Shown: positions 53,393 through 62,694 of the stretch, piece after piece
Layout of the letters: every line of letters begins with the position of its first letter
Position numbering within the stretch: the first letter of the stretch is position 1
Origin: Bradyrhizobium sp. CIAT3101
Lineage (GTDB): Bacteria; Pseudomonadota; Alphaproteobacteria; Rhizobiales; Xanthobacteraceae
Reading direction: 5' to 3'
NCBI RefSeq assembly: GCF_029714945.1
Contig: NZ_CP121634.1
Coordinates: 1,509,001-1,573,000 of the forward strand
DNA length: 64,000 nt
The notes under the pieces: model-generated
What the model was told of the DNA's origin: nothing
What the model saw: only the letters and a program-made list of their open reading frames with translations
The model's database searches: none
Translations under genes and position numbers: made by a program

Positions 53393-53600
53393 AAGGCACG
53401 AATCGGCGTGATGGTTCCGATCTCGACGAAGCGCAGACGATTGGCGAGAAGTTCAATTCCCGGCGCAGGATCTCTTGCCTGAGCCGATCAGCACGCTCGC
53501 GCAGCACGACCGACCAAACGGTACTTGTCGCCGACGGCCTTGTCGGCTTCGACCTGATGCCGAATTCCATCATACAGCTGGAGGATGCTCTGATCGCTCA
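53393..53600 (-). pseudogene. Frameshifted remnant of a small rhizobial protein
   Basis: On the minus strand one frame gives LQLYDGIRHQVEADKAVGDK then YRLVGRAARAC and a stop; one base out of phase the text continues RERADRLRQEILRRELNFSP. Together they match the pattern of a roughly 70-residue rhizobial small protein (LYDxIRxQVEAD...RLRxEMxRRRLxFTPI) from memory. No intact start is visible. Considered decayed. Confidence 0.45.
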
Positions 53601-54178
53601 GATGCTCGAAGCTTCCCCGCAAGGGCCAATTTGGTTGAATCGTGCTGAGTTGTCGTGCGCGCGGGCAGGAAATTCCAATGCGCCCGGTTGCGAGGGACGA
53701 TTTTGATGTCGCCTGCGGGCCAAAAGCTTCAAAGATATGGTCGTGCCGCTAATTGATCGTCAGCAGGGCGAGCACGTCGGCGTGCCGCATGCGCGGCGCG
53801 GAACCGAGGTTCGACGGCCTGCGACAGGATTCCGACGCTGGATAGAGCATCGGCATGCCTATGCTTCCGGACAGACATAAGACAGGGCCTGGTCGGCTCG
53901 CCCATGCAGGTGCGCGCCGGTTACGATGCCGAGCGCGCACAGGAAAGTGATCACCAGGATCAGCGGCAGGATGAAGGCCACGCGGATGCGCGCTACGTAA
54001 ATCTTCCCCGCTGCAGACGTCCGCACTGGAATCAAGCCGGTCCGGAATTCAAACGAGCCACTCTATTTGCCAGACCTGCCGCGCGCGTTGGACCTCGGCG
54101 CGTGAACGATTGACGTCTGTCAGCGTGCTTCAACGCTTCTGGCATTATCCAGCTTTCAGATTCCCACGTGGAGTTCAG
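53601..54178. other. Non-coding or decayed stretch
   Basis: About 580 bases without a supported gene. Short open frames on both strands are unrelated to known families and lack ribosome-binding sites. The DUF2188 gene's GGAG is at 54170-54173. Confidence 0.45.
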
Positions 54179-54412
54179 ATGATGTCAGATGCCGCGATTC
54201 ATGTCATCCCCAGCGCCAATTTCGAGGGCTGGATCGTACGAACCGACGCGGGCAATGAAGTCGCTCATTATGCTACGCGCGAAGAGGCGGAGCTGGTCGC
54301 CCAGCAGATCGCGCAAGGCCGGGCGATCGATCTTGTCGTTCATCTTCCTGATGGAAGAACCACTCGAAAGAGCTTCGCAAAAGGATGGCTATCCAAGCTA
54401 TTCGGAGAATGA
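54179..54412 (+). CDS. DUF2188-like small protein
   Basis: 77 residues from ATG 54179 (or the next ATG at 54182, better spaced from GGAG 54170-54173). The pattern HVIPSANFEGWIVRTDAGNE, then HYATREEAELVAQQIAQGRA and DLVVHLPDGRTTRKSFAKGW fits DUF2188 proteins, small cytoplasmic proteins of unknown function common in alphaproteobacteria. A frame open further upstream is not used because no start there has a good site. Confidence 0.75.
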   Translation: MMSDAAIHVIPSANFEGWIVRTDAGNEVAHYATREEAELVAQQIAQGRAIDLVVHLPDGRTTRKSFAKGWLSKLFGE

Positions 54413-54752
54413 CCATTGCGATCGCCGCGGCTCGCGCTCACGGCATGCGACATGGTCTTGGATCCATATCATGAACTGCGGCAAGAATCATGAGTCCCGA
54501 TCTGCGCGCGTTTTTGGCGCTCGGGTACACCGACCAGGCGCTGCGAGACGGTTTGTGGCATTTGCCGCTCCTGAGCACCACGTCTACTTAGGAAGAGACA
54601 TGCAGGCGGCCTGTTCATCGCGTCGGAGGGCTTGACTGATGCTGCCGCGCTGCAACGACCATTTCACATTCGTCGAAACGGTTGCGCTTTGACGGTCGTC
54701 AATTTCGCGTGCGCCAACTTGCGATAAACTGATCTCTGATGAGAGGTGAGCA
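54413..54752. other. Mostly non-coding; one possible 33-residue ORF
   Basis: ATG 54490 to TAG 54591 would give MSPDLRAFLALGYTDQALRD and a short tail, but it has only a weak ribosome-binding site and no known family. The rest shows nothing recognisable. Confidence 0.35.
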
Positions 54753-55061
54753 ATGGCGATATTCTGCCGACATCTGGCGACAATCCGCGACGTTGTTCCC
54801 AGCGCACCTGGCTGTGAGGAATGCCTGAAGACGGGCTCACAGTGGGTGCATCTGCGTATCTGCAGAAGGTGCGGGCACGTCGGCTGCTGCGATGAATCGC
54901 CCAATCGGCACGCGACCAAGCATTTTCGCGCGACCGGACATCCCATCATCGAGGCGTATGATCCGCCAGAGGGCTGGGGCTGGTGCTACGTCGACGAGGC
55001 CATGTTTGATCTTTCGGACCGGCCGACGCCGCATCTCGGACCGATTCCCCGGTATTATTGA
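54753..55061 (+). CDS. UBP-type zinc finger protein
   Basis: 102 residues. The N-terminus is a UBP/BUZ-type zinc finger: CRHL...CEECLKTGSQWVHLR, then CRRCGHVGCCDES and HATKHFRATGHPII, which supply the zinc-binding Cys/His set. In bacteria these small proteins may bind ubiquitin-like ends or act as metal-dependent regulators; function unknown. The C-terminal part (YDPPEGWGWCYVDEAMFDLS) is a short extension typical of rhizobial members. A GGTGAG site lies upstream. Confidence 0.8.
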   Translation: MAIFCRHLATIRDVVPSAPGCEECLKTGSQWVHLRICRRCGHVGCCDESPNRHATKHFRATGHPIIEAYDPPEGWGWCYVDEAMFDLSDRPTPHLGPIPRYY

Positions 55062-55079
55062 GCCGCAGGCACGCCGAGC

Positions 55080-55670
55080 GCGAGGCAACCACCGCGCTCA
55101 CCGCCAACGCTGCTCGACGCAGGCTTTCGGTTGTTCGCCGCAATCCTGCGCCAGCGAGGGTAGTCGGTATAGCTCTTCTGGCGGCCGCTATAATAGGGGA
55201 GCGGATCGTCCTTGTTGAGAGGCACGCCAATGCGAAGCCGCTCAGGCAAGTCCGGATTGCAAACCGGCCGAATGCCATCAGGTCCTCGAGTCCTTCGCGC
55301 GGCTAGCGCGTGGCGCCGTTTGCTTGGACCCCGCCGGCTACGATAACAGTGTCCTGATACTTCGTTCGGAGTACGTGGACCATTTTGAGCGCCTGCGGGT
55401 CGCGCTCTTGTCCGTTCTGCATTTGCTCCAAGCGGTGGGTTGACAATATGCAAATAGGCCAAACCATAATCGTCAAGCCGCTCCGGGAGATTGCCGAAGG
55501 TGGATTCGGGGTTGTCGTCGTGGATGTCGTTCAACTTGCCAAGTGACGACAAGCGCACGCCAATGCGATCTGCTCCCAAGTTCGGTGCTCTGATCTCGGA
55601 AATTGTCCGGGCAATCGTTGACGAACGCCAATGCGCGAGCGGAGCACGCGGGTAGCATCTCCATGGCGAT
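55080..55670 (-). pseudogene. Decayed Old Yellow Enzyme / alkene reductase
   Basis: The minus strand carries pieces of an NADH:flavin oxidoreductase C-terminus: GADRIGVRLSSLGKLNDIHD, NPESTFGNLPERLDDYGLAY LHIVNP, then after frame shifts IVAGGV-like text and NPDLPERLRIGVPLNKDDPL, PYYSGRQKSYTDYP. These match the OYE family segment order (FGY...GLAYLH...IANPDLPERL...PLNKDD). At least two frame changes and loss of the N-terminal barrel show it is not functional. No intact gene remains in 55062-55754. Confidence 0.7.
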
Positions 55671-55754
55671 GGGCTAGATGGGCTAAGCTGTACGTAAACT
55701 GCGCTTGTCGGGTTGGATGCTCAATTCGTCGGGCAAACAAAGTGGAGATCTGCG

Positions 55755-56036
55755 ATGAAGAAGGCTCTGATCACGCTCGCCATTGGAACGTCTTTGGCAC
55801 TTGCCGCAATTGCGAGTCCGTCATCGGCGCAAGCTCGCTGGAGGCACCCTAATTTCCCGGTCGCTCCTGTGGTGGGCGGGCTCGCGGCAGGGGCTCTGAT
55901 TGGCGCTGCGCTCGCGGCACCAAGACCGTATTACGCATATGAGCCTGCTTTCTACGGACCGCATTGTATCGTCAGACGCGAACGGCTCTGGGATGGATGG
56001 GCTTGGCGATTTCGCAGCGTAGAGGACTGTTACTGA
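55755..56036 (+). CDS. Secreted glycine-zipper-like hypothetical protein
   Basis: 93 residues from ATG 55755 (GGAG upstream). A signal peptide (MKKALITLAIGTSLALAAIA, cleaved near SSA) is followed by a short basic part, a glycine-rich hydrophobic stretch (PVVGGLAAGALIGAALAAPR) and a Tyr/Trp-rich tail with two cysteines (HCIVRRERLWDGWAWRF...CY). Small exported proteins of this style are common in rhizobia; role unknown, possibly envelope-associated. Confidence 0.7.
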   Translation: MKKALITLAIGTSLALAAIASPSSAQARWRHPNFPVAPVVGGLAAGALIGAALAAPRPYYAYEPAFYGPHCIVRRERLWDGWAWRFRSVEDCY

Positions 56037-56039
56037 GCT

Positions 56040-56396
56040 TTGCCTAGGAGCGGCGTGCGCCGGAGAAAATCTACGGACTATCGATGCTCGTGGATGGCAG
56101 ACCCGAAGGACGCGCCCGTGAGCCATGCGCGCAGTTTGGACGGGAGAGCATCGGATGATCAAGGACGCCAGATGGCGGACCATCTCGCCCGGCACGATGA
56201 CAAGGTCGAGGTCGAGGCCATGCCGGCTCCCGACATCGATGTTCCAAGTGCCATTCTATCCTATGCAGCTGATTGCTCAGCAAGTCTGATCGTTATGGGC
56301 GGCTATGGCCACGCCCGGATGCGGGAGTTCATTCTCGGCGGTGTCACCCGCGACATGTTGAAGTCGATGACCGTTCCGGTGTTCATGTCGCGTTGA
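56040..56396 (+). pseudogene. Truncated universal stress protein (UspA)
   Basis: The last 70 residues are a clear UspA C-terminus: DKVEVEAMPAPDIDVPSAIL, SYAADCSASLIVMGGYGHAR MREFILGG, then VTRDMLKSMTVPVFMSR with the ATP-binding G-2x-G-9x-G loop (GYGH...GG..). The N-terminal half, including the ATP-binding start, is replaced by unrelated residues up to about 56160. So it is a 5'-truncated copy, unlikely to function. Compare the intact USP at 60445. Confidence 0.7.
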
Positions 56397-56433
56397 TCAT
56401 GCAGTTACTGGACCTGTATCGGGAGCCCGCAGC

Positions 56434-56874
56434 ATGCGGCCTGGTCTTTACGCCTTCGCTGTCGCCGCCGCCTTTCTTGGGGCGACGCTCTATATCGGGG
56501 TAGTCGAGCAGCCAGCCCGTCTGGAGCTCCGCGGCCGCGCGATGTTAAAGGAATGGACGTTTAGCTTTCGTCGCGGCACGCTCACGCTGTCCGTCCTCGC
56601 GGTCGCGTCCGCAGTCCTCGCTTCCATTCAATTCAGACTTGATGGCGACGTGCGCTGGATCATCGGCGGCATCACGATCCTGGCGAGCTGGCCATATGTA
56701 TATTTCGTGATGATGCCGATGAACATCTGGCTCTGCGCCATGCCACCTGGACAGGTGATCTCCCCTGTCCGCAAGCTGATGCGGGATTGGGGATTGCTGG
56801 AATGGGGGCTCACGTTGATCGGTTTCGCTGCCTGTTGCTCGTTCGCCTGGGTGCTTGAACTGCCGGCTCATTGA
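56434..56874 (+). CDS. DUF1772 membrane protein
   Basis: 146 residues with four hydrophobic segments. DUF1772 features: GATLYIGVVEQPARLEL at the start, a conserved WTFSFRRGTLTLSVLAVASA loop, FVMMPMNIWLCAMPPGQVIS and a C-terminal WGLLEWGLTLIGFAACC. Fungal relatives include anthrone oxygenases; bacterial ones are uncharacterised. Inner membrane. It is followed by about 350 bases without a gene. Confidence 0.8.
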   Translation: MRPGLYAFAVAAAFLGATLYIGVVEQPARLELRGRAMLKEWTFSFRRGTLTLSVLAVASAVLASIQFRLDGDVRWIIGGITILASWPYVYFVMMPMNIWLCAMPPGQVISPVRKLMRDWGLLEWGLTLIGFAACCSFAWVLELPAH

Positions 56875-57222
56875 CGTTCGTCAGCTTCGCAGGCGAAGTT
56901 TGTGGCAAGGCTATACAGGAGGCGTTCCGCTGGTGAGATGAGACAACCATGCTTCACATCACCGACGTGCCGTGTCCTGCTTTATATGCCCACGTCGCGT
57001 CTCGGCACGGACGCCCAGGTCGGTCGATCGTCCTATTTCTGAGGATCTTGCCGGGAGCGCTGGCGCAGCTGGGGGCTGGAACGATAGGAGGGAGATTGCC
57101 GTTTTCGAGCAGCGCTTCGATCGCATCACGGGTGCTTTTGCGCCCAGTTCCGCATCGAGGCGGGGCGCGCCTAGCCGTTGGGAGGGAAACGGCAGGCGCG
57201 TCCCGCAAGCCGGCTGGGGACT
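56875..57222. other. Intergenic region before the Hsp20 gene
   Basis: I see no gene or strong hairpin. Short open frames on both strands look spurious. The Hsp20 gene ends at 57223 on the minus strand, so this is a convergent 3' region. Confidence 0.5.
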
Positions 57223-57711
57223 TCAAGCGGCTTGTCTGGTTTCTTCCTTACCTTCCTTGACCTCGATTTTCTTCGGTTCGGGTTTGGCCGGCTTGGGAAT
57301 CGAGATTTTCAGGACCCCATTTGACATTGTCGCCTGCACGCACGACGGGTCGATTCCCGGCGGAAGCTGCAGCACGCGCAAGAACACGCCGTAGCTGCGC
57401 TCGCTGTGCTGGACGTTCTTGTCGGTCTTGTCATCCTCAATTTTCTTCTCGCCGCGAATGGTGAGCATGTCGTCGTCGATCGATATCTCGACGTCCTTGC
57501 GCTCGAGCCCGGGCATTTCAGCGCTGACCTCAATCGACTTATCGTTTTCCGAGACCTCGATCTTCGGGACAAGCTGCGCGCCGTTTTGGCCAATGCCCTG
57601 GGCGACTTCATTGAACAACCTGTCTATCTCGCGATGCAGGCCGAACAAGCCGAAATCGGGCTGCATCAGCGCGCCGGGTTCGCGAGACGGGACCAGTGAT
57701 TTTAATCTCAT
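57223..57711 (-). CDS. Hsp20/alpha-crystallin small heat-shock protein
   Basis: 162 residues. Alpha-crystallin domain about 50-140: PKIEVSENDKSIEVSAEMPG, LERKDVEISIDDDMLTIRGE and the conserved GVLKISIPKP near the end. N-terminal RLFNEVAQGIGQ matches class of rhizobial sHsps. It is a cytosolic holdase for unfolded proteins. A BON-domain gene lies 77 bases upstream on the same strand. No ROSE-type thermometer with a matching sequence was found in the 5' region. Confidence 0.92.
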   Translation of the reverse strand: MRLKSLVPSREPGALMQPDFGLFGLHREIDRLFNEVAQGIGQNGAQLVPKIEVSENDKSIEVSAEMPGLERKDVEISIDDDMLTIRGEKKIEDDKTDKNVQHSERSYGVFLRVLQLPPGIDPSCVQATMSNGVLKISIPKPAKPEPKKIEVKEGKEETRQAA

Positions 57712-57788
57712 GGGAATCTCCTAATCGTTTTGGGTCGACTTGTGGTTTGCTTGCGCATGAGACCCGCGGACAGTGCGCGGGCGATGGT

Positions 57789-58445
57789 TTAGTAGGGGCT
57801 GACCACGATGCGATCGTCGACCTTAGTGACGCCAGGTGCCGACCAGGCAACGCGCTCCGCTTCCTCGCGTTCGATCCAGGAGCGAACGGTTCCTTTCAGG
57901 ACCACCTCGCCGCCATTCGCTTCGACGGAAATATGGTCCGCATCAACCTCCGCATTCCGCTTGAAGGCGCCCATAATCTTGCGCTTGATCTCCGTCGGCT
58001 CAAGATTGGGCTTCACGGTGATGACGTTGGTCACGCCCTTGACGCCCTTGATCTTCCGCACCGCGTTTTCAGCGGCCGTCTTTTGATATTGCCACTCGAC
58101 AGCGCCTTCCAATGTGATCCACCCGTCCTTGACAACGGCCTTGATCTTCTCATGGGAGATCGGCAACTCCTGCTTCAGCGCCGCGACCGCATCTCGCGCG
58201 ATATCCGGATCGGGGCGCTGATCGATCGAAGGCAGCCGAACCTCGATGTCATTCGCCACAGCCTTGACGCCGGCCACGCGCTTTACTGCCGACTCCGCTT
58301 CAAGCCTGTCGGCATAGCTGTGGGTGAAGCCCGTAAGGGTCACCACGCCATCCTTGACCGAAACGGCGATATCGGAGGCGTCGAGATCTGGATCCCATTT
58401 CAACTCGTCGCGGACATCACGTTCGATTTCGCTGTCGGATTTCAT
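57789..58445 (-). CDS. Triple BON-domain protein
   Basis: 218 residues with three consecutive BON domains, each starting near SDSEIERDVRDELKWDP (1), DPDIARDAVAALKQELPISH (about 78) and TEIKRKIMGAFKRNAEVD (about 151), and each with the VxxGxVTLxG core (VKDGVVTLTGFTHSYADR; VKDGWITLEGAVEWQYQ; ANGGEVVLKGTVRSWIER). There is no signal peptide, so it acts inside or with an unusual export route. BON proteins bind membranes or lipids and are induced by osmotic stress. Co-directional with Hsp20. Confidence 0.9.
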   Translation of the reverse strand: MKSDSEIERDVRDELKWDPDLDASDIAVSVKDGVVTLTGFTHSYADRLEAESAVKRVAGVKAVANDIEVRLPSIDQRPDPDIARDAVAALKQELPISHEKIKAVVKDGWITLEGAVEWQYQKTAAENAVRKIKGVKGVTNVITVKPNLEPTEIKRKIMGAFKRNAEVDADHISVEANGGEVVLKGTVRSWIEREEAERVAWSAPGVTKVDDRIVVSPY

Positions 58446-59267
58446 TTTCGTTGTCTCCTTGCTACATCAATTGCGCGTCGGCTGACCAAGTTACCGATCG
58501 CCCCAGTTTAGAAATGGGCACCGTCGATGCCATGACGACCGTCAATTTCTCTACTTCGTTTCCTCCCCGCATTAATGATGCTTAGGGCACAAGCTGCACT
58601 AAGGGCACTCCCGCGGTGTTCATCGCCGCGGCCGGCATCCGTCGCAGCGAATGGAGCGGGCACTCTGTGCTTCTTGAGTTTCGATCTCGCGGACATGGAC
58701 TGCTTCGCCGCCACGCTTAGTCAAGATTTTCTGGACTATCATCTCGTTCTCTGGGTGAGTGTGAGTTGACCGTACCCAGATCTGCAAAACATTCCACTCA
58801 GAGAACGCTTCCGGTCCCTCGCGAGTTGTGGCTGCAGGCGCGGCGCACCGCATTGTTGGCAAGTCCACTGGAAAAAACGCAAAACAAAATCGGTCCCAAG
58901 CGCAACGGACATAATCAACTTATTGTCCAACCGAGGTAGACCGCGGTGCCTACTGCCACACCAAGCAAATTCTCTCCTGATTGCGATGCGGAGCGAATAG
59001 CTCTCGGCACGTCCAGTGCGGCGCTGACTATTGTCAATTTGGATTGTCTATTCGTTCGCGCCGGCTTGCGGAGGAGTGCGGATGTCCTTGATCATCTTTG
59101 TCTCAGCGAGGGGCTTTGCTCGGCCCCTCATGCCTGGCGGCGTTAAGTATTATTACTTACGCAGATTTCCTCCGTTTCTGGGTTGTTAAGGCGGACCGAT
59201 AGTTTGGTCTCGCTCGGTGAGAATATCTCAGGACACAAAGAGCTGCTTGCCAGAAAAGGTGACGCCT
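58446..59267. other. Intergenic region, no supported gene
   Basis: About 820 bases. Several open frames of 60-80 residues overlap on both strands, but none shows a ribosome-binding site with a recognisable product. One minus-strand frame (about 58620-58868) has some cysteines and acidic patches but no known pattern. Promoters of the BON and Crp genes should be here. Confidence 0.45.
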
Positions 59268-59975
59268 ATGAAGGTTCCAATGCACGCGGCAGATCACTAT
59301 CGTCGAATACTGTCGGTTCAACCTCATGCGCTGAGGCGACTTGATGGGGCAGCCACAATCTTGAAATGCAATCGGGATCAGGAAATTCCGGACCGTTCGG
59401 AAACTGCCGGGCACTGGTGCTACCTCATCGCTGGAGCAGTTCGCCGCAGCAAGATCCGGCCCGACGGACGGCGACAAATCCTCGAACTCATGTTGCCGCG
59501 CGACTTCTTTTTTGTTTCTGACGATCAAAGGGAGGAAACGGTCGAGGCGATCGCTGAACCGACAGTTCTCGCGAGCTATCCTGCTGAACGTGTCGATTTG
59601 CTTGCCGACGGTGATCGCGAGCTTGCGCGGGAATTGCGAGGACTTTCGTCCCAGTTGCTGAGGCGAACCAGGGATCAGCTCATGATTCTCGGGGGCGTCA
59701 CCGCCGTCGAAAAGGTCGGCTGGTTTTTACTGGCTCTTGAGAAGCGGGCGTCCGATCAACAGGGACAGCTGGAACTTCCGATCACCCGGTATGACATTGC
59801 CGAATACCTGTCGGTCTCGGTCGAAACGGTTTGTAGAGCCATCACAGATCTGCAGCAGCGCGGCATTATTGCCCTGGTGGGCACGCGGAAGATCAAGATT
59901 CTCGACAGAGCTGCCTTGGAGGAGCATGGCGGAAAGACGCCGCAAGGCCGCAAACCGGGTTTGATCGCAGCCTAA
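59268..59975 (+). CDS. Crp/Fnr family regulator (FixK-like)
   Basis: 235 residues from ATG 59268 (AAAGGTG upstream). Cyclic-nucleotide-fold N-domain (about 20-130: GAATILKCNRDQEIPDRSET, CYLIAGAVRRSKIRPDGRRQ) and C-terminal HTH_Crp (about 165-230) with ITRYDIAEYLSVSVETVCRA ITDLQQRGI, close to FixK-type recognition helices (SVSVETVCR). It has no cysteine-rich FNR N-terminus, so like FixK it probably does not bind an iron-sulfur cluster. It lies upstream of the universal stress protein gene and may control oxygen-limited stress genes. Confidence 0.9.
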   Translation: MKVPMHAADHYRRILSVQPHALRRLDGAATILKCNRDQEIPDRSETAGHWCYLIAGAVRRSKIRPDGRRQILELMLPRDFFFVSDDQREETVEAIAEPTVLASYPAERVDLLADGDRELARELRGLSSQLLRRTRDQLMILGGVTAVEKVGWFLLALEKRASDQQGQLELPITRYDIAEYLSVSVETVCRAITDLQQRGIIALVGTRKIKILDRAALEEHGGKTPQGRKPGLIAA

Positions 59976-60444
59976 CACTTTGATGATGGTAGTCGAACCT
60001 AGCCGTGTCACACTTCCGGCTCAGTGGCTTGGCGTATTCTAAGGCGCTCTATCATTCGCGCTCGATGAACCCTGACCGTGTGCGCACGCTGATTCCGAGA
60101 TCATAGGCGATCAGCTTGTTTGGTACCCGAGGGCTGCCACAACGGTGGTGGCTTCGGTAAGCCCCACTATGACAACCCCGTGATCGTGAACGCACAAATT
60201 TTATGCCGTGCAAGAAAATCGCCCGTAGCTGACGACCATCAAGGGGAGGCCGGCCTGTGCACTGTATCATGCGCCGAGGACGGCCGCTAAGGCGAACGGC
60301 CGCTTGCTGTTGGAGCCGTTCGACCTGCCGGACTGATCGAATGCATCGACGAATTAATGAGATCGAGTTGCGGCCGGTCCTCGAGCTGCGAGAACGGCAG
60401 AGTAGCCAAACATCGCGACGGCTGTCGTGAGGAAGGAGAGAGCA
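59976..60444. other. Intergenic region before the universal stress protein gene
   Basis: About 470 bases with no supported gene. No TTGAT-N4-ATCAA FNR/FixK box was found by eye. GGAAGGAGAG at 60431-60440 belongs to the next gene. Confidence 0.45.
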
Positions 60445-61260
60445 ATGATCAAGGATGTAATGGTGTGGCTGGACGGCGGCGCCTCCGACGAAATCCGCTT
60501 GGCAGCCGTCGCCGATATAGCCCGCCAGCTCGAGACCCGCGTGGTCATCGGGTTGTATCTCAATGTTATGCCATTGCCGGGGCCGATCGAGGGCGACACC
60601 ACCGCCGCGATTGTCGAGCATGCGCGCGAAACTGGTGACGCGATGGAGGATGCGCTAGCCAAGCGGCTGCGTATGCTGGATCGGCCGGTCGAGATCCGGC
60701 GGTTCGATGTGCTGTCCGACGACGTTGCCAGAATTGCCGCGCGAGAGGCGCGCTCCTCCGATACCTTCGTGGCGCTTCGTCCCAATGGCGCGATGGATCC
60801 GGAGCAACTCGTCGAAGGCGTGCTGTTCGGCTCGGGCAGGAACGTCTATCTCGTTCCTGAGACGGAGCGGCCGAAGATCGCTTTCGACCGTATTATGGTC
60901 GCCTGGAACGGGAGCCGGGAAGCCGCTCGTGCGCTTGCCGAAGCGATGCCGTTTCTGCACAAGGCCGAAAAAGTGTCGGTCATCGTTGCGACCGGCGAAA
61001 AGCCAACCGAGGAGGACGCCGTGATGGGGATCGATGCAGTCAATCATCTTCGGCATCACGGAATCGAGGCTAGCCTGCATCGCATCAAGTGCCGCTCTGG
61101 CGAAGTCGGCCCGCAATTGATGGCGGAGGCCGAGCGCCGGAAGGCGAACCTTATCGTCATGGGCGGATATAGCCATATGCGCCTGTTCGAGCGGCTGCTC
61201 GGCGGGGTGACCTACAGTCTGATGCATGAATCGCCGATCCCGCTGCTGATGGCGCACTAG
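60445..61260 (+). CDS. Universal stress protein (tandem UspA)
   Basis: 271 residues from ATG 60445 (GGAAGGAGAG). Two UspA modules: the first about 1-140 ([20 protein letters not shown]), the second about 148-271 with [19 protein letters not shown] and the ATP-binding [26 protein letters not shown]. Typical of rhizobial two-domain USPs induced under low oxygen or stress. It follows the Crp/FNR-type gene at 470 bases on the same strand. The broken copy at 56040 shares its C-terminal pattern. Confidence 0.92.
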   Translation: MIKDVMVWLDGGASDEIRLAAVADIARQLETRVVIGLYLNVMPLPGPIEGDTTAAIVEHARETGDAMEDALAKRLRMLDRPVEIRRFDVLSDDVARIAAREARSSDTFVALRPNGAMDPEQLVEGVLFGSGRNVYLVPETERPKIAFDRIMVAWNGSREAARALAEAMPFLHKAEKVSVIVATGEKPTEEDAVMGIDAVNHLRHHGIEASLHRIKCRSGEVGPQLMAEAERRKANLIVMGGYSHMRLFERLLGGVTYSLMHESPIPLLMAH

Positions 61261-61294
61261 GAGAGATCGCCTGACGCCGACAGGGAGATTGCAA

Positions 61295-61430
61295 ATGCCG
61301 ACGTCTTGCCAGCAGATTGGACGTTCTGCTGCCTGGCGGCGTCGTCAATCCCTACAAGCCTCGCGTGCTCCCAAACGGATTTGCGCCGGTGTACCGTTAT
61401 CCAAACCAACGCGGCGCACGGCCGTCGCAT
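61295..61430 (+). pseudogene. Fragment of a DJ-1/PfpI-type protein
   Basis: Downstream of the USP gene the sequence reads DVLLPGGVVNPYKPRVLPNG in one frame and ANADVLPADW in another, matching the ADAYDALLLPGGVMNPDKLR region of PfpI/DJ-1 peptidases. Only this internal strand-turn is left; the nucleophile-elbow part is missing. Decayed, low-to-moderate certainty. Confidence 0.45.
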
Positions 61431-61498
61431 GACCTGCTTGTCGGCGATGACGAAGCGCAGGTCGCCCTGCCAATCCGGCTCGGAAAGAGACTCGGCTT

Positions 61499-61789
61499 TC
61501 AGCGGTTATCCCGCCGCCACTCTTCCGTTGCCAGCCGCATGGCTTCCGTGCGGTCGCAGCCGGTCCGATCCATCCAGCGCTTGATCAGGCCCTCTTTTCC
61601 CTGCGCGCTCGTCATGGAAAAGACGCGCTGAAAATCCCGCTGGATATCAGATTGCCGTCCCAAGTCGGCGTGTCGCCGCGTTGCGGGGGCCGGCCGCAGG
61701 GCCTGCGGTCTATGCTGCGAGAGGTAATAGGCGACGCCGCCGACTAACAGCAGGAGCAATAGAGCTAGAACGATTTGTACCGTATCCAT
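61499..61789 (-). CDS. Small membrane-anchored hypothetical protein
   Basis: 96 residues from ATG 61789 (GGAG upstream). N-terminal membrane segment (MDTVQIVLALLLLLLVGGVA YYLS), then a basic, helical cytoplasmic part (RRHADLGRQSDIQRDFQRVF, EGLIKRWMDRTGCDRTEAMR) reminiscent of short regulatory helices. Family not recognised. Its tail (LATEEWRRDNR) resembles rhizobial small proteins that carry similar ends. Confidence 0.65.
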   Translation of the reverse strand: MDTVQIVLALLLLLLVGGVAYYLSQHRPQALRPAPATRRHADLGRQSDIQRDFQRVFSMTSAQGKEGLIKRWMDRTGCDRTEAMRLATEEWRRDNR

Positions 61790-62035
61790 GTTCGCCACTC
61801 CGCTTGTGAAGGGCGCAATATCCCTCCGGGTCCGGCCATTTGCATTGACGGATAGCAAGCCGGTGGGTGACGGATCGCTAGCCTGCTTCTTGAGATGATG
61901 ACGTCGGGTCTTGACAGCACGCGTCGCGCTGGCAGGAAACACTTCGTCTGAATTGATCGTTGTCAGCGCGCAGAAACGGGCTGTCGGCTTGTAATCATCG
62001 AGAACCCGTCGGATTCTCACTCGGAGACTCGAACA

Positions 62036-62386
62036 ATGGCGAAGAAGCTCGAAAAATCGCAATGGAGGGGCTACTTCGATCTCATATCGAAAGCACTGAC
62101 CGGCAAGCGTGCCGAGATCGAGGTGGCGTCGCTCAATCGCGGCGATCAGATCGAGGCGGAATGGCTACCGTTCTATGGCATTTCCTATGATCCAAGAAAC
62201 GACGTAGTCGCGCTCGCTCTCGAAGGACACGACCATCTGATCCACAAACCAAGAGAGATATACATCGAAGGAGAAGGTCTGGTGCTGTCCAGTCTCGAGG
62301 TTATCGATGCGGATGGCGTGCGGCAGATCGTCGTCCTAAGAGATCCTCTGATGCTGCCAGCGCCATCCTCGGCAAAAGCGGGCTGA
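62036..62386 (+). CDS. DUF5335 family protein
   Basis: 116 residues. Starts MAKKLEKSQWRGYFDLISKA LTGKRAEIE, followed by SLNRGDQIEAEWLPFYGISY and HDHLIHKPREIYIEG, the pattern of DUF5335 (small rhizobial proteins with a beta-rich fold, unknown function). No signal or membrane segment. Cytoplasmic. Confidence 0.8.
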   Translation: MAKKLEKSQWRGYFDLISKALTGKRAEIEVASLNRGDQIEAEWLPFYGISYDPRNDVVALALEGHDHLIHKPREIYIEGEGLVLSSLEVIDADGVRQIVVLRDPLMLPAPSSAKAG

Positions 62387-62694
62387 TCGCTCCAACGATC
62401 TGAATAATCAAACGGACGCTTCTGCGTTGGAGCGCTTAGCGCCTCTAGACGGCAACTCTAGCGGTTGCCAGGTTAAGGTGGACTCACACAAGCGTGGTTC
62501 GGAACGGATCTAAGGCATCGAGGGCCGGCCGACAATGCCGTAGCATCGACTTGAGGGTGAAGGGCTGCAATTGATCGCATGCATGATTGTCGGCTCGTGC
62601 GCCGAGCGAGGCCGGCACGCTGCGGATTGTGCAGTTTGGCCCAATTGGTCATCTCGCCGCCAGGCGCGTTAATCCTATTCCTAAGGAGCGAGCG
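62387..62694. other. Short intergenic region with a weak hairpin
   Basis: About 308 bases, no gene. GGCAAC...GTTGCC (about 62451-62469) can form a 6-bp hairpin after the DUF5335 gene but lacks a T-tract, so it is not called a terminator. Confidence 0.4.

Noticed and set aside
54490..54591. A 33-residue gene
   Set aside because: Weak ribosome-binding site, no family and no conservation evidence.
57712..57788. ROSE-type RNA thermometer upstream of the Hsp20 gene
   Set aside because: The expected pairing of a TTGCT-type element with the Shine-Dalgarno sequence is not visible near the start.
59976..60444. FNR/FixK box upstream of the universal stress protein gene
   Set aside because: No TTGAT-N4-ATCAA-like palindrome was found by eye.
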